From Candidatus Paracaedibacter acanthamoebae (lineage in GTDB: Bacteria; Pseudomonadota; Alphaproteobacteria; Paracaedibacterales; Paracaedibacteraceae): 64,000 nt of DNA. The position numbers and the translations under genes were made by a program. Below the pieces are notes generated by a model, which saw only the letters and a list, made by a program, of their open reading frames with translations, searched no databases and was not told the DNA's origin. Positions 35,721 through 45,245 of the stretch are shown piece by piece (the stretch's first letter is position 1; the number at the start of each line of letters is the position of its first letter). The stretch spans positions 1,975,690-2,039,689 of the forward strand of contig NZ_CP008941.1 in assembly GCF_000742835.1 (NCBI RefSeq), read 5' to 3'.

Positions 35721-36278
35721 TTAACTTTTTGCTTCAAGGACCTTTAGAAATTCATTAATATTTCCATTCTTTTGACTCAAAAGACTATTGTAATCATCGC
35801 GTAAGGTTACGCTCATGCTGATGCCATCGACAGTTACATCTTGAATCTTATCTTTCATAACTCGCCATTCCACATCTGTTTTTGGTCCACCTGGCTTTTG
35901 AATCGTCGATTTGACAAATTCGGCTCCAGATCGTTGGCTAATCTCACCCACCTCAAATTTTACGCCCCGATACTCACGAAATCGACTTGCATAAGCCTTT
36001 TTTAAACGATTCTTAAAGATCTTCATAAATCGATCTTGCTGATCAGGGATTGCTTGTTTCCAATAACGCCCCATCACAAAACTAGCAATGTGGGGAATAT
36101 CAAACCCTTCGTCTAATAATTTAACAAAACTGGTTTCAATTTGATCAAGAGACTCGTTGCTGTTGGTTAAGGTTTGAATGGCTCTATTTCCCAACTCGTT
36201 TATAAATGATCTAGAATCACAATAGCCAGCACCAATCATCATGAGGAGTATGGCAATTATTGCTGTTATTTTTTTCAT
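35721..36278 (-). CDS. mlaC: MlaC/Ttg2D-like phospholipid-transport protein, copy 1
   Basis: 185 residues. Signal peptide MKKITAIIAILLMMIGAGYC, then the MlaC domain: DEGFDIPHIASFVMGRYWK, DRFMKIFKNRLKKAYASRF, VEWRVMKDKIQDVTVDGISM and LRDDYNSLLSQKNGN. MlaC shuttles phospholipids across the periplasm between outer-membrane and inner-membrane Mla complexes. No mlaA, B, D, E or F is nearby. Downstream of its start region is a hairpin shared in part with copy 2. Confidence 0.9.
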   Translation of the reverse strand: MKKITAIIAILLMMIGAGYCDSRSFINELGNRAIQTLTNSNESLDQIETSFVKLLDEGFDIPHIASFVMGRYWKQAIPDQQDRFMKIFKNRLKKAYASRFREYRGVKFEVGEISQRSGAEFVKSTIQKPGGPKTDVEWRVMKDKIQDVTVDGISMSVTLRDDYNSLLSQKNGNINEFLKVLEAKS

Positions 36279-36300
36279 AGGTCATCCTTATAAAATATTA

Positions 36301-36323
36301 GGTCTATAGATTATATATAGACC
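36301..36323. repeat. inverted repeat upstream of mlaC copy 1
   Basis: GGTCTATA and TATAGACC form a perfect 8-bp stem with a 7-base loop, 22 bases before the start of copy 1. The matching place in copy 2 keeps only CTATA/TATAG. It may be an operator or a leader hairpin. Confidence 0.4.
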
Positions 36324-36557
36324 TAAGAAATTAAGAACTGGTAAATGATCAAGCCATTGCCTTTAACATTCCAAAACTAACGAGAGAGAGACCTGGCTCG
36401 GAGGATAGGGAATGGTTCCTCTTTAAGATTCTTCAAGCCTATTATCCCCTGGTTCAGGGAGGCTAAAGAACTCAGAAAATAGAAGATTATTCACATTTTC
36501 TTATTTTTTGAGGAGAGCGGTTTTCCCCTTCTTACCAAGATTTTTCATAGGATCAGA

Positions 36558-37115
36558 TTAACCTTTTGCCTCAAGAACTTTGAGAAATTCATCAATATTT
36601 CCGTTCTTTTGACTCAACAAGCTATTGTAATCATCGCGCAAGGTCACACTCATGCTGATCCCATCGACAGTTACATCCTGAATCTTATCTTTCATAACGC
36701 GCCATTCAACATCTGTTTTTGGCCCACCCGGCTTCTGGATCGTCGATTTGACAAACTCGGCTCCTGCTCTTTGATTAACTTCACCCACCTCAAATTTTAC
36801 ACCCCGATATTCACGAAACCGACATGTATAAGCCCTTTTTAAACGATTCTTAAAGATCTTCATAAATCGATCTTGTTGCACAGAGGTTGCTTGTTTCCAA
36901 TAACGTCCCATAACAAAATTGGCAATGTGAGGAATATCAAATCCTTCATCTAATAACTTAACAAAACGAGTTTCAATTTGATCAAGAGAATCATTGCTGT
37001 TGGTGAGGGTTTGAATGGCTCGGGTTCCCAAATCATTTATAAATGATTTAGAATCACAATATCCCGTGCCAATCATGGCTGTCAGGAAGACAATTATTGT
37101 TGTGATTTTTTTCAT
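36558..37115 (-). CDS. mlaC: MlaC/Ttg2D-like phospholipid-transport protein, copy 2
   Basis: 185 residues, same domain layout as the first copy, with the C-terminal 70 residues nearly identical and the signal peptide most changed (TIIVFLTAMIGTGYC). All conserved blocks are intact, so both copies look functional. A gene pair may give dosage or two periplasmic carriers with different partners. It precedes copy 1 in transcription order. Confidence 0.9.
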   Translation of the reverse strand: MKKITTIIVFLTAMIGTGYCDSKSFINDLGTRAIQTLTNSNDSLDQIETRFVKLLDEGFDIPHIANFVMGRYWKQATSVQQDRFMKIFKNRLKRAYTCRFREYRGVKFEVGEVNQRAGAEFVKSTIQKPGGPKTDVEWRVMKDKIQDVTVDGISMSVTLRDDYNSLLSQKNGNIDEFLKVLEAKG

Positions 37116-37196
37116 TTCCTAGTTCATCCTTATAAAATATAGCCCTATAGGTTACATATAGCCTTGAAAATTGTTAAATTATTAGATCTGATTAAT

Positions 37197-37994
37197 TTAC
37201 TTCAGGCTTTTAATTGTATAGGTTGGCTGAATATCCATGCTTTCTTTTAATAAGCCTGATATTCCCTCTTGAACAAACAATGTCGCAATTCCAAACTCAT
37301 GCCCACCTTTTATGTCCGTTCCAAGTGTATCACCAATCATCAGTATCCGCTCTTTATTTTTGCATGCTTGAGGGTACATTTTTTGAGCATACTCAAAAAT
37401 GACGCGATTTGGTTTCCCAATCCGAATGGCCTTTCCCCCGAATTTCTGTTCTAAGCGTCGGGCAAAATAGCCCGCTGTCTTTCTTAAGCTTTGATCCTGT
37501 TTTGCATGAATATCGGGATTGGGGCAATAGACAAGCATCTGGCGGTCAGCCATAATTTTCAGATCCGAGTCAAATTGTAAATCATCTTCATTCTCTTCTA
37601 AGAAACAACTGAGCACCACAAAATCACTGTGCTCCATATGATCAGTTTTCACCATACCGAGACCACTCAAGAGATCTTGATTACGGGCTTGCCCTAGATG
37701 GTAAACTTTCTGTCCCTGGTGTTGTTCTCGTAAAATATGACGCATGACATCGCCGGATGTTACCACCTGGGGCTCCTCCCCTGCGACGCCGAGTTCTTTT
37801 AAGGTGCTCTTAACAAAGGTGCTCGAGCGAGGATTATTAGAGACAAAGATAATAGATTTACCTTGTTTTTTGAGGGTATTTAGCGCAGCAATCGCCTCTG
37901 GGAAGGGATGTTTACCATCATAAATTACCCCCCAAATATCAACCAAAAAAGTATCATAGCCATCGGCAATATTGAAAATTGATTCAAGTTCCAT
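37197..37994 (-). CDS. HAD-superfamily class IIA hydrolase (TIGR01459 type)
   Basis: 265 residues: motif I DTFLVDIWGVIYDGKHPFP, motif II FVSNNPRSS, the class IIA cap, then RIGKPNRVIFEYA and motif IV MIGDTLGTDIKGG. This alphaproteobacterial family is related to NagD phosphatases; its substrate is not known to me. I choose ATG 37994, which has GAGGA five bases upstream, over the longer frame to 38078 that overlaps rsmD. It lies 16 bases after rsmD in the hslV operon. Confidence 0.85.
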   Translation of the reverse strand: MELESIFNIADGYDTFLVDIWGVIYDGKHPFPEAIAALNTLKKQGKSIIFVSNNPRSSTFVKSTLKELGVAGEEPQVVTSGDVMRHILREQHQGQKVYHLGQARNQDLLSGLGMVKTDHMEHSDFVVLSCFLEENEDDLQFDSDLKIMADRQMLVYCPNPDIHAKQDQSLRKTAGYFARRLEQKFGGKAIRIGKPNRVIFEYAQKMYPQACKNKERILMIGDTLGTDIKGGHEFGIATLFVQEGISGLLKESMDIQPTYTIKSLK

Positions 37995-38010
37995 AATTCC
38001 TCTCTTTCCT

Positions 38011-38568
38011 TTAGGTATTATGAGGTCGTAGGAAACAGATCTTAATAGCTCCATAGACACGCTCATCGATAATAACAATCATCGATAGCAGGGGTGTTAA
38101 ATCTGTTCTTACGTCGGTTTCATAAATGATTATTGTATTCTTATTAATCCAACCTTGTGTTTGCAAATACGGAATAGCCGTAAATTCTAGCCCTTTACCA
38201 TAGGGGGGATCCAGAAATATCAAATCCATAGGTTGGGAAGCTCTTTTGATCTTCATCAGGTCCCCACGAATCAACTCAATCTGGCTCTTATCAGCTAATA
38301 CCTCAATATTTTTTTGTAGAATTTTAGCAACCCCAACTTGTTGTTCCACAAACGTTACGTGAATAGCCCCTCGAGACAGAGCTTCCAATCCCATCGCCCC
38401 ACTTCCCGCAAACCCATCAAGCACTTGACTCCCTTGCAATTTTACCTCAGGGTGGTGCGTTAAAATATTAAAAACAGCCTCTCGAATCCGATCCGTTGTC
38501 GGCCGCGTATATGCCTCATCAGGAAGCGTAAGTTTGCGCCCTCTATTTTTTCCGCCAATGATGCGCAT
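38011..38568 (-). CDS. rsmD: 16S rRNA m2G966 methyltransferase RsmD
   Basis: 185 residues: MRIIGGKNRGRKLTLP, TRPTTDRIREAVFNIL, motif I VLDGFAGSGAMGLEALSRGA and catalytic LIFLDPPYGKG. It modifies G966 in the 30S subunit. Its start overlaps the upstream pseudouridine synthase gene by 26 bases, an arrangement typical for these two genes. Confidence 0.94.
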   Translation of the reverse strand: MRIIGGKNRGRKLTLPDEAYTRPTTDRIREAVFNILTHHPEVKLQGSQVLDGFAGSGAMGLEALSRGAIHVTFVEQQVGVAKILQKNIEVLADKSQIELIRGDLMKIKRASQPMDLIFLDPPYGKGLEFTAIPYLQTQGWINKNTIIIYETDVRTDLTPLLSMIVIIDERVYGAIKICFLRPHNT

Positions 38569-39361
38569 TAGACTTAGCCTTCGGTTGACTCTTAAGAGGT
38601 TGGGTTGAGCGGGGCTTTGGTTGGGGCTTAAGAGATTGCTTTAAATGAGGAAATTGTTTAGCAAACATACTAAATGGAATTTCCCACAAATCATTGGGTT
38701 GCTTTTTTTCTAACGAAAATGCCCCATACGCCACTCGAATTAATCGGTTTACATGCAATCCAAGGTGCTGCATCACGCGGCGAATTTCTCTATTTTTACC
38801 TTCATACAGCGTTACAAACAGCCAACAATTTCGCCCCTTTGGCTCATCCATATCGACATCAATTTGACCATAGTTTACTCCATCGATGCTAATTCCATTT
38901 TTAAGCTCGGCCATCACTCTTGGATCAACCTCTCCATATACCCGAACCCGATAACGCCGGGGCCATTTGGTCGCGGGTAATTCTGCATACCGCGCCATGG
39001 CACTATCCGTTGTCAGCAAGATTAAGCCTTCAGAATTTAAATCAAGGCGACCAATGGAAATAACCCGCGGCATACTTTCTGGCAATTGTTCAAAAACCGT
39101 GGGCCTTCCTTGAGGATCCTTATGGGTGGTGATAATTCCTGTGGGTTTATAATACCCCCACAATTGGGGTTTTTGAACTTCCGGTAACATCTTACCATCA
39201 ACAAAAATTTTATTGTTGGCTGATACATCCAAGGCAGGCGAGGTAATGAGGCTGCCATCCACACTGACGCGTCCGCTTTCTATCCAGCGTTCAGCTTCCC
39301 GCCGAGAACATAAACCGGCGGCGGCAATTCTTTTCGCAATTCTTTCTTTATCTTGGGTCAC
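38543..39361 (-). CDS. rluB: rRNA pseudouridine synthase, RluB/RsuA family
   Basis: 272 residues. An S4 RNA-binding domain (ERIAKRIAAAGLCSRREAERW) is followed by the catalytic motif GRLDLNSEGL with its Asp, and then KNREIRRVMQHLGLHVNRLIR. The C-terminal 40 residues are a Lys/Pro/Gln-rich tail, as in many RluB enzymes. It overlaps the preceding amidotransferase-like gene by ATGA. RsuA-type activity is not excluded. Confidence 0.9.
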   Translation of the reverse strand: MTQDKERIAKRIAAAGLCSRREAERWIESGRVSVDGSLITSPALDVSANNKIFVDGKMLPEVQKPQLWGYYKPTGIITTHKDPQGRPTVFEQLPESMPRVISIGRLDLNSEGLILLTTDSAMARYAELPATKWPRRYRVRVYGEVDPRVMAELKNGISIDGVNYGQIDVDMDEPKGRNCWLFVTLYEGKNREIRRVMQHLGLHVNRLIRVAYGAFSLEKKQPNDLWEIPFSMFAKQFPHLKQSLKPQPKPRSTQPLKSQPKAKSNAHHWRKK

Positions 39362-40080
39362 GTTGTGGCTGCTTTTATAAAATGTTTAAAGATTGATCGG
39401 TCTAACTCACTGATATGGAATTCTGGATGCCACTGCAAGCCCATAGCAAACTGAGCAGGGTGATTTAATTCAATCCCTTCAATAATACCATCACTGGCTT
39501 TAGAATTCATAATAAAACCGGGGGCGACTTTTCGAACGGCTTGGTGATGCGCACTGTTCACAGCCACCCGGATCTCACCATTGGCAAGTTTATGGAGGAA
39601 TGTTTCAGGAATAATTTCAATCTCATGACCCGGTTCATGACGCGGATTGGGTTGCTCATGAGCTAAACAATTCTCAATTTCTGCAGGAATATGCTGAATC
39701 AATGTTCCCCCAAAAATTACATTCATCAACTGCATTCCGCCACAGATACCTAAAATAGGCTTACCCTGTTCCTTAATAAGCTTGGTAATCGCAAATTCAA
39801 ACTCTGTCCGATCTGGCTTAACTTTCACTGTCTCATGGGATGTAGTTTCTCCATAATGACTTGGGCAAATATCAAAGAATCCACCCGGAATCAATAGGCC
39901 GTCAATCAGAGAAGCATATTCCTGAAGTAAATTGTAGGAATATGGCAATAATAAAGGGACACCCCCAGCTGCCACAACGGCATCCACATAATTATAGCGA
40001 ATGGCATACCAAGGGTAACGCGAATAACTGCCGCCAATATCTGAATCTAGCGTAATACCAATAACAGGTTTGCGTGTCAT
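39358..40080 (-). CDS. class I glutamine amidotransferase-like hydrolase (PuuD/peptidase C26)
   Basis: 240 residues: VIGITLDSD at the N-terminus, IDGLLIPGG, the nucleophile elbow ILGICGGMQLMNV (Cys), and GLQWHPEFH with His and Glu of the triad. The family includes gamma-glutamyl-GABA hydrolase. No putrescine genes are close, so the substrate is uncertain. It lies 12 bases after hslU. Confidence 0.88.
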   Translation of the reverse strand: MTRKPVIGITLDSDIGGSYSRYPWYAIRYNYVDAVVAAGGVPLLLPYSYNLLQEYASLIDGLLIPGGFFDICPSHYGETTSHETVKVKPDRTEFEFAITKLIKEQGKPILGICGGMQLMNVIFGGTLIQHIPAEIENCLAHEQPNPRHEPGHEIEIIPETFLHKLANGEIRVAVNSAHHQAVRKVAPGFIMNSKASDGIIEGIELNHPAQFAMGLQWHPEFHISELDRSIFKHFIKAATT

Positions 40081-40092
40081 CTTCTGACCTCT

Positions 40093-41403
40093 CTACAGAA
40101 TAAATTTTGATAAATCTGCATTTTGTGCCAAATGGCCAACTCTTGACTGCACATCGGCTGCTGTAATTTCAACAGACTGACCATTCATATCAGGTGCTTT
40201 AAAGCTAATATCTTCCACGAGTTTTTCCATAATTGTGTGCAGACGACGAGCACCGATATTTTCCACATCACGATTCACATCAGCCGCTAAGGTTGCAATA
40301 GCTTCTACGGAATCGGGCGCAAAATTTAAGCTCACTGATTCCGTTGCCATCATGGCTTTGGCTTGAACAATCAAATTTGCCTCAGGTTCCATCAGGATTC
40401 GCACAAAATCGTCTTTGGTCAACGCACTTAATTCCACTCGAATCGGTAAGCGCCCTTGCAATTCAGGCAATAAATCCGACGGTTTAGAAAGATGAAATGC
40501 CCCCGAGGTGACGAATAAAATATGATCCGTCTTAACTGTCCCATGCTTGGTGGCAACACTGGTTCCTTCAATTAACGGCAATAAATCACGTTGAACCCCT
40601 TCCCGGCTCACATCCCCCCCGGATCGTTCACTGCGTACACAAATCTTATCAATTTCATCTAAGAAAACAATACCGTTTTGCTCAACCGCTTCAATAGCTT
40701 CTTTTGTCACACGCTCTTGATCCAAAAGTTTATCACTTTCCTCAGATGTCAAAACTTCGAGTGCTTCCACAACTTTCATTTTCTTTGTTTTAGTGCGGCT
40801 CCCAAAGGATTTACCCAAAATATCTCCTAAATTAATCATACCCATTTGAGCTCCTGGCATTCCAGGCACGTCAAAAGACGGCATATGGGCACTGGAAGTA
40901 TCCGCCACCTCCACATCAATTTCTTTATTATCCAATTGGCCATCCAGTAACATGGAACGGAATTTCTGTCGGGTCTCTGCGCCAGCGGTGTCCCCAACCA
41001 AGGCGTCCAGAACGCGCTCCTCTGCATGAACAGCGGCCTTAGCCTCGACCTCTTTTTTAAGTCGATCCCGGGTCATATGCAGAGAAATTTCAACTAAATC
41101 ACGAATGATTTGCTCTACATCCCGGCCTACGTAACCAATTTCAGTGAACTTAGTTGCCTCAACTTTTAAGAATGGTGCATTGGCTAATTTTGCTAAACGG
41201 CGCGCAATTTCGGTCTTACCACAGCCGGTTGGCCCGATCATCAAAATATTTTTAGGCAGAACTTCATCCTTAAGATCAGGGGTCAATTGCATGCGACGCC
41301 AACGATTGCGCAAGGCAATAGCAACCGCACGTTTGGCATTTTGCTGTCCAACAATGAACCGATCCAGCTCACTGACAATTTCACGAGGGGTTAGGTTTGT
41401 CAT
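40093..41403 (-). CDS. hslU: HslUV protease ATPase subunit HslU
   Basis: 436 residues of the AAA+ family: the starting [33 protein letters not shown], Walker [10 protein letters not shown], Walker [12 protein letters not shown], and an I domain between them. The C-terminus ends LSKFIL as needed to dock into HslV. It overlaps hslV by ATGA. It unfolds proteins for the HslV chamber, including under heat stress. Confidence 0.97.
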   Translation of the reverse strand: MTNLTPREIVSELDRFIVGQQNAKRAVAIALRNRWRRMQLTPDLKDEVLPKNILMIGPTGCGKTEIARRLAKLANAPFLKVEATKFTEIGYVGRDVEQIIRDLVEISLHMTRDRLKKEVEAKAAVHAEERVLDALVGDTAGAETRQKFRSMLLDGQLDNKEIDVEVADTSSAHMPSFDVPGMPGAQMGMINLGDILGKSFGSRTKTKKMKVVEALEVLTSEESDKLLDQERVTKEAIEAVEQNGIVFLDEIDKICVRSERSGGDVSREGVQRDLLPLIEGTSVATKHGTVKTDHILFVTSGAFHLSKPSDLLPELQGRLPIRVELSALTKDDFVRILMEPEANLIVQAKAMMATESVSLNFAPDSVEAIATLAADVNRDVENIGARRLHTIMEKLVEDISFKAPDMNGQSVEITAADVQSRVGHLAQNADLSKFIL

Positions 41404-41960
41404 AGGGAAATACTCTCCAGCACAATATTATTATTAGTATAGATACAAATGTCTGCTGCAATCTTAAGCGATTTACGGGCCACATCTTCGGCTGTTAAGC
41501 CGTCAATGTCATGCAAAGCCCGAGCCGCCGATAAAGCAAAAGATCCGCCAGACCCAATCCCCATCAACCCATCTTCGGGTTCCAACACATCACCATTTCC
41601 AGTTAAGATCAAACTTGTCGTTTTATCAGCGACCGCCATCATGGCTTCTAAACGACGAAGATAACGATCAGTTCGCCAATCTTTTGCCAATTCAACACAT
41701 GCCCGGGTTAGTTGAGCGGGATATTGTTCCAGCTTAGCCTCTAACCGTTCAAACAAGGTGAATGCATCCGCTGTCGCGCCGGCAAAGCCAGCGATGACAT
41801 GCCCCCCTGCCAAACGACGTACCTTACGAGCTTGTGATTTTATGACAGCATTTCCCAACGTCACTTGACCATCACCAGCGATGACAACTTGGTGACCTTT
41901 GCGCACACTAATTATTGTTGTCCCCCGCCATTGTGGCATCGAAGAGGTTGATTCCATCAT
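41400..41960 (-). CDS. hslV: HslUV protease catalytic subunit HslV
   Basis: 186 residues from ATG 41960, with GCAGGAG upstream. The catalytic Thr follows a short propeptide at [11 protein letters not shown], and GDGQVTLG and [17 protein letters not shown] are typical. The open frame from 41972 has its ribosome binding site inside it, so it is not the start. HslV forms the two-ring chamber for HslU. Confidence 0.97.
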   Translation of the reverse strand: MMESTSSMPQWRGTTIISVRKGHQVVIAGDGQVTLGNAVIKSQARKVRRLAGGHVIAGFAGATADAFTLFERLEAKLEQYPAQLTRACVELAKDWRTDRYLRRLEAMMAVADKTTSLILTGNGDVLEPEDGLMGIGSGGSFALSAARALHDIDGLTAEDVARKSLKIAADICIYTNNNIVLESISL

Positions 41961-42002
41961 AAACTCCTGCAATTATAGTCAAAACTAGTAGGGAGATTGC
42001 CC

Positions 42003-42362
42003 ATGTCTTATGATGTTAATAACATATTTGCACGAATTTTGCGCCAAGAAATTCCATGTAATAAGGTTTTTGAGGATGACAAAGTCTTAGCTTTTCATGA
42101 TGTCCACCCCAAAGCTCCTATTCATATTCTCATCATTCCCAAAGGAGCATACATTAATTTTCATGATTTTCATCAGCATGCTGAGCCTGAAACGATTATC
42201 CATTTATATAAAAAAGTTGCCGACATTGCTGAGCAATTTAACCTGCAACAATCTGGCTATCGCCTTATTACAAACTGCGGCGTTGATGGTGGCCAAGAAG
42301 TTCCCCATTATCACATCCATTTAGTAGGTGGAGATAAGTTAGGAACGGCGGTTGGAAAATAA
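42003..42362 (+). CDS. HIT-family (HinT-like) nucleotide hydrolase
   Basis: 119 residues: NNIFARILRQEIPCNKVFE, HDVHPKAPIHILIIPK, and the HIT motif HYHIHLVGG near the C-terminus. It acts on nucleoside phosphoramidates or AMP-linked substrates. GGGAG lies 7 bases before ATG 42003; the TTG at 41997 is too near it. Divergent from hslV. Confidence 0.93.
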   Translation: MSYDVNNIFARILRQEIPCNKVFEDDKVLAFHDVHPKAPIHILIIPKGAYINFHDFHQHAEPETIIHLYKKVADIAEQFNLQQSGYRLITNCGVDGGQEVPHYHIHLVGGDKLGTAVGK

Positions 42363-42976
42363 CCAAAGATAAGAGGGAACCTATGTCAGTTCTTGTAAAC
42401 AATAAGACTGATATACTGTTTTACTTTGTCAGTCCTTCCATCCTAACCTCAACTTTTTATAAGTAAATTGAGAGTTAAGAAGACCGGCCTCTAAGAGAAA
42501 AATAAAATATATGTTAGCCTTGCGATGAAAAACCAACCATTTATATTATCTATTTTAGATAAATAAGGAGATTATCGCTGGCTTTTAATCTTCACAGATA
42601 TCCACAGACATAATCAAATTGATATTTTTCTTACTGAAACCTGCTTCTACCAGCCTTTTATAGATACGGGAGGAGGTGATATTTTTTCTAAATAAATCCA
42701 TAGTTAAATTATTTGTTTCAAGTATTCTCAAATTTTTTGTAAACATCTCTCTTATTCCTTCAAACGGTGATGGTAGTGACAATTTAGTAAGAAATTCATA
42801 AAGAATTAAGGTAAAATAATTCACATTTTTAACTCTGAATGCTCATTTGAAATTTCTTATGGCCTGAGAACGCCCAAAAACCATAAAACCCGGTTAATTA
42901 AGCGGGGCATTTAACCTAGTCTCGCCAACCTGATTGTCCTAAGAATTAGAAATGTAAGAGGGTGAAAGTTATTATC
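42363..42976. other. intergenic region with only doubtful short ORFs
   Basis: About 600 AT-rich bases. A 27-codon ORF (42383-42466, MSVLVNNKTDILFYF...) has GAGGGA five bases upstream. A 79-codon minus-strand frame (42585-42824) starts with GTG and lacks a binding site. Neither resembles a known family. I see no RNA gene, and no clear terminator after the HIT gene. Confidence 0.45.
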
Positions 42977-43552
42977 ATGATAGCAAATTACTATAGATTG
43001 ATCATAATGACCTTTATTGGAAGTCACCTAGGAGCGGGTATGGTTATGGCTGAATCTTCTCCTATAAAGAATAATCATTCAGACAAAGTCCTCCATCTGG
43101 TTATAAAAAACAGGAATACCAAGGACTTAAATCTTTTAATTAAACCTGAAATCCCTCACCTCTCTCCCCATGTCCCGGATGACCGTCTGAAGGCGGGTTG
43201 GCTTGTCTTAACAGTTCCTGCAGCCCCAGATGACGCCACAAGTATGAATGCTGTCATTGAGATCTCTTCAGAGCAGGTGGGTAATTTCGATTATTATTCA
43301 ATTACGGGCGAGACAAATCCTCTCACACCGATCGGAACTTGCTATAATCTACAAAAAGGGAAGAGTTATAGAATAGAATTCACTAATAATATATTGGGAA
43401 CTGGCTGCATCGGCACTGAACTAAAAGAACCTGTGCCTATAATAGAAAACGGGGTTGAGATTTTGCCGATTAAGAAGGTAACGACTACCCTTCGCGAAGG
43501 AATTTCAAGGCAACCGCATCGCCCTTCAGAAGTTTTAACACCCGACAAATAA
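42977..43552 (+). CDS. exported protein of unknown function
   Basis: About 191 residues. The N-terminus MIANYYRLIIMTFIGSHLGAGMVMA is a probable signal peptide cut before ESS. The mature part looks beta-rich (VLHLVIKNRNTKDLNLLIK, GWLVLTVPAAP, YRIEFTNNILGTGC) and has two cysteines, possibly one disulphide. ATG 42977 is chosen; GTG 42962 is an alternative. I recognise no family. It is one of several exported unknowns in this window. Confidence 0.6.
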   Translation: MIANYYRLIIMTFIGSHLGAGMVMAESSPIKNNHSDKVLHLVIKNRNTKDLNLLIKPEIPHLSPHVPDDRLKAGWLVLTVPAAPDDATSMNAVIEISSEQVGNFDYYSITGETNPLTPIGTCYNLQKGKSYRIEFTNNILGTGCIGTELKEPVPIIENGVEILPIKKVTTTLREGISRQPHRPSEVLTPDK

Positions 43553-43664
43553 TGTACAAATAAAGGGGGAGTATAATTCCAGTTGGATAACCTGCTTCTG
43601 GTCTATCTCTGCAAAAAACAACCATCACTCTCATCCATGCCCGTAGGCAAATTTTCTTTTAATA

Positions 43665-44195
43665 CTAACCGTACTTTTGCTTCCACGTTTGTTTCATTTC
43701 ATGATAGGTTGGATGGGATTCTGCTTTTCTCCATGCCTGATAAAATATTTGAGCACTTTCGACTTTATCTTGATCTTGGCCATTGAGAGGAAGCTCTTCG
43801 CCGGACACAGGGCCATATTTTCGGCCTCCTTTATGATTGGCATACCGTCTTGAGCGCGTGTAGCCCATCTGTAAAAACTTACGCGCCATATCTGCTCCGA
43901 CAAACTCTCCTTTTTTAAGATAATCGTTAAATAGAGTTGCTATCTTTTCGGCACTTTCTGCTGCAACCTGAGGATTTTTAAACCGCCAGAATGGCAGTAT
44001 CTCGGATTTATAAGGTTCACAAAGGAGAACGCCTTGCTCTCCCTTTCCCACCCGATATTTTTCAGGATCCTGACGATAGTCGATCGACGCTTTCCAAGGA
44101 TAAGTCGATTTCTGCTTTTCCCACCTCCTCATTTTTTCATGCTTTGAGGACATTTTATAATTTCTTTTCTTCGGAACACTGGAATTATTTCTCAT
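43665..44195 (-). CDS. DUF4385 family protein
   Basis: 176 residues. The body matches DUF4385: YRQDPEKYRVGKGEQGVLL, EPYKSEILPFWRF, ARKFLQMGYTRSRRYANHKG. The family has no known function. The N-terminal 25 residues are basic and variable. AAGGAG lies 9 bases before the ATG at 44195. No signal peptide. It is a single gene between an exported unknown and an aquaporin. Confidence 0.8.
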   Translation of the reverse strand: MRNNSSVPKKRNYKMSSKHEKMRRWEKQKSTYPWKASIDYRQDPEKYRVGKGEQGVLLCEPYKSEILPFWRFKNPQVAAESAEKIATLFNDYLKKGEFVGADMARKFLQMGYTRSRRYANHKGGRKYGPVSGEELPLNGQDQDKVESAQIFYQAWRKAESHPTYHEMKQTWKQKYG

Positions 44196-44324
44196 AGGAC
44201 TAACTCCTTGTATGACAACAACTTAAGATCTTTCTTCACTTTTTACTGTATAACGTTGATATCCCTCTTAGAAGGTCATTTCTTTCAATACTTTAACTTT
44301 TTCCTACCCTAAAGTATGTCATAA

Positions 44325-44356
44325 AAAATCCTGCCTTATAACCTTAAGGCAGGACT
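44325..44356 (-). terminator. rho-independent terminator of the aquaporin gene
   Basis: TCCTGCCTTA and TAAGGCAGGA form a perfect 10-bp stem with a 6-base loop, followed on the minus strand by six T. It lies 22 bases after the aquaporin stop. Confidence 0.9.
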
Positions 44357-44378
44357 GTTTTTGAGAATATTATTTCTG

Positions 44379-45092
44379 TTAAATGGCATGCATTTTATAA
44401 GAACAATAGCGGTATCCTCGATACATAGCCCCAACAAAGATTGCGGCAGCTGCTTGCGCTACAGCGAACACCCATAACTGTTCCATCGCCCATCCCTTTT
44501 CAATAACAGCTGTTCCCAGAGAACGGGCAAAGTTAACAGATGTATTACTAATAGGAACACTGACCAAATGAATGGCCGCTAAGACCAAACCAATAACTAA
44601 GCCTGAAGAACCTAAAGGGAAACCTGGACGCACGGTTGAAACAATGGCCATCAATAAAATTGAGGTCATCAAAAACTCGGTTAACATCACCGCCTCCATG
44701 GAATATCCACCCGGTGAATGGTTGGCAAATCCATTCGAAGCAAAGCCAACTACCATATTGAAGTCAGCTTTACCCGTTGCGATAAGGTAAACAATATAAG
44801 CCCCTGCAATACCCCCCAATAGTTGCATAACCATATATAGAAAGGCATCAACCAGTTTAATATGACCGGTGAACAGCATCGTAAGAGTTACAGCTGGGTT
44901 AATATGGCACCCTGATTTAGGGCCGATCGCATACACCAAAAACATTAATGTTAAGCCAAATGCCAAGCCTATGCCTAAAGCCCCAATAGAACCATCTGCA
45001 ATAACAGCACTACCTACCCCCATCAGCACGAGAATCCCCGTTCCCAGAAATTCTGAAATGTATCGGGAGAATGTCCCACTAACTTGTTCCAT
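44379..45092 (-). CDS. aqpZ: aquaporin Z-like channel with NFA in the second motif
   Basis: 237 residues with six helices. The first NPA motif is intact in SGCHINPAVTL, but the second reads SNTSVNFARSL, so Pro is replaced by Phe. The AqpZ-like C-terminal half (WAMEQLWVFAVAQ) supports a water channel. The change at the pore entry could alter selectivity or rate. It is followed by a clear terminator and appears to be transcribed alone. Confidence 0.9.
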   Translation of the reverse strand: MEQVSGTFSRYISEFLGTGILVLMGVGSAVIADGSIGALGIGLAFGLTLMFLVYAIGPKSGCHINPAVTLTMLFTGHIKLVDAFLYMVMQLLGGIAGAYIVYLIATGKADFNMVVGFASNGFANHSPGGYSMEAVMLTEFLMTSILLMAIVSTVRPGFPLGSSGLVIGLVLAAIHLVSVPISNTSVNFARSLGTAVIEKGWAMEQLWVFAVAQAAAAIFVGAMYRGYRYCSYKMHAI

Positions 45093-45245
45093 CCTTATCT
45101 CCTCTTAAGAAAACTTATTTATCTTACCTTTTCATTGTGTCGGCAATTCAAACCAAAAGCCATCTTAATGGTGAGATGATTAAGGAGTTGGTGTCAGCAA
45201 GATTTTATCAATAAAATTCACTCTCTGTTAGAAAGGAAATAGGTT

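Larger units (their letters stand above)
35690..37160. repeat. tandem duplication carrying two mlaC-like genes
   Basis: The two genes share about 88 percent of residues by hand count (23 differences in 185). The flanks are duplicated too: GGATCAGATTAAC follows both stops, and TCATCCTTATAAAATAT precedes both starts. About 200 bases of unrelated DNA lie between the copies. This points to a duplication of the whole unit, later diverged, mostly in the signal peptide. Confidence 0.8.

Noticed and set aside
41144-41664. Plus-strand frames opposite hslU and hslV
   Set aside because: Antisense shadows of strongly conserved genes.
42585-42824. 79-codon minus-strand frame after the HIT gene
   Set aside because: GTG start without a binding site and no recognisable motif; kept only as a note in the intergenic entry.
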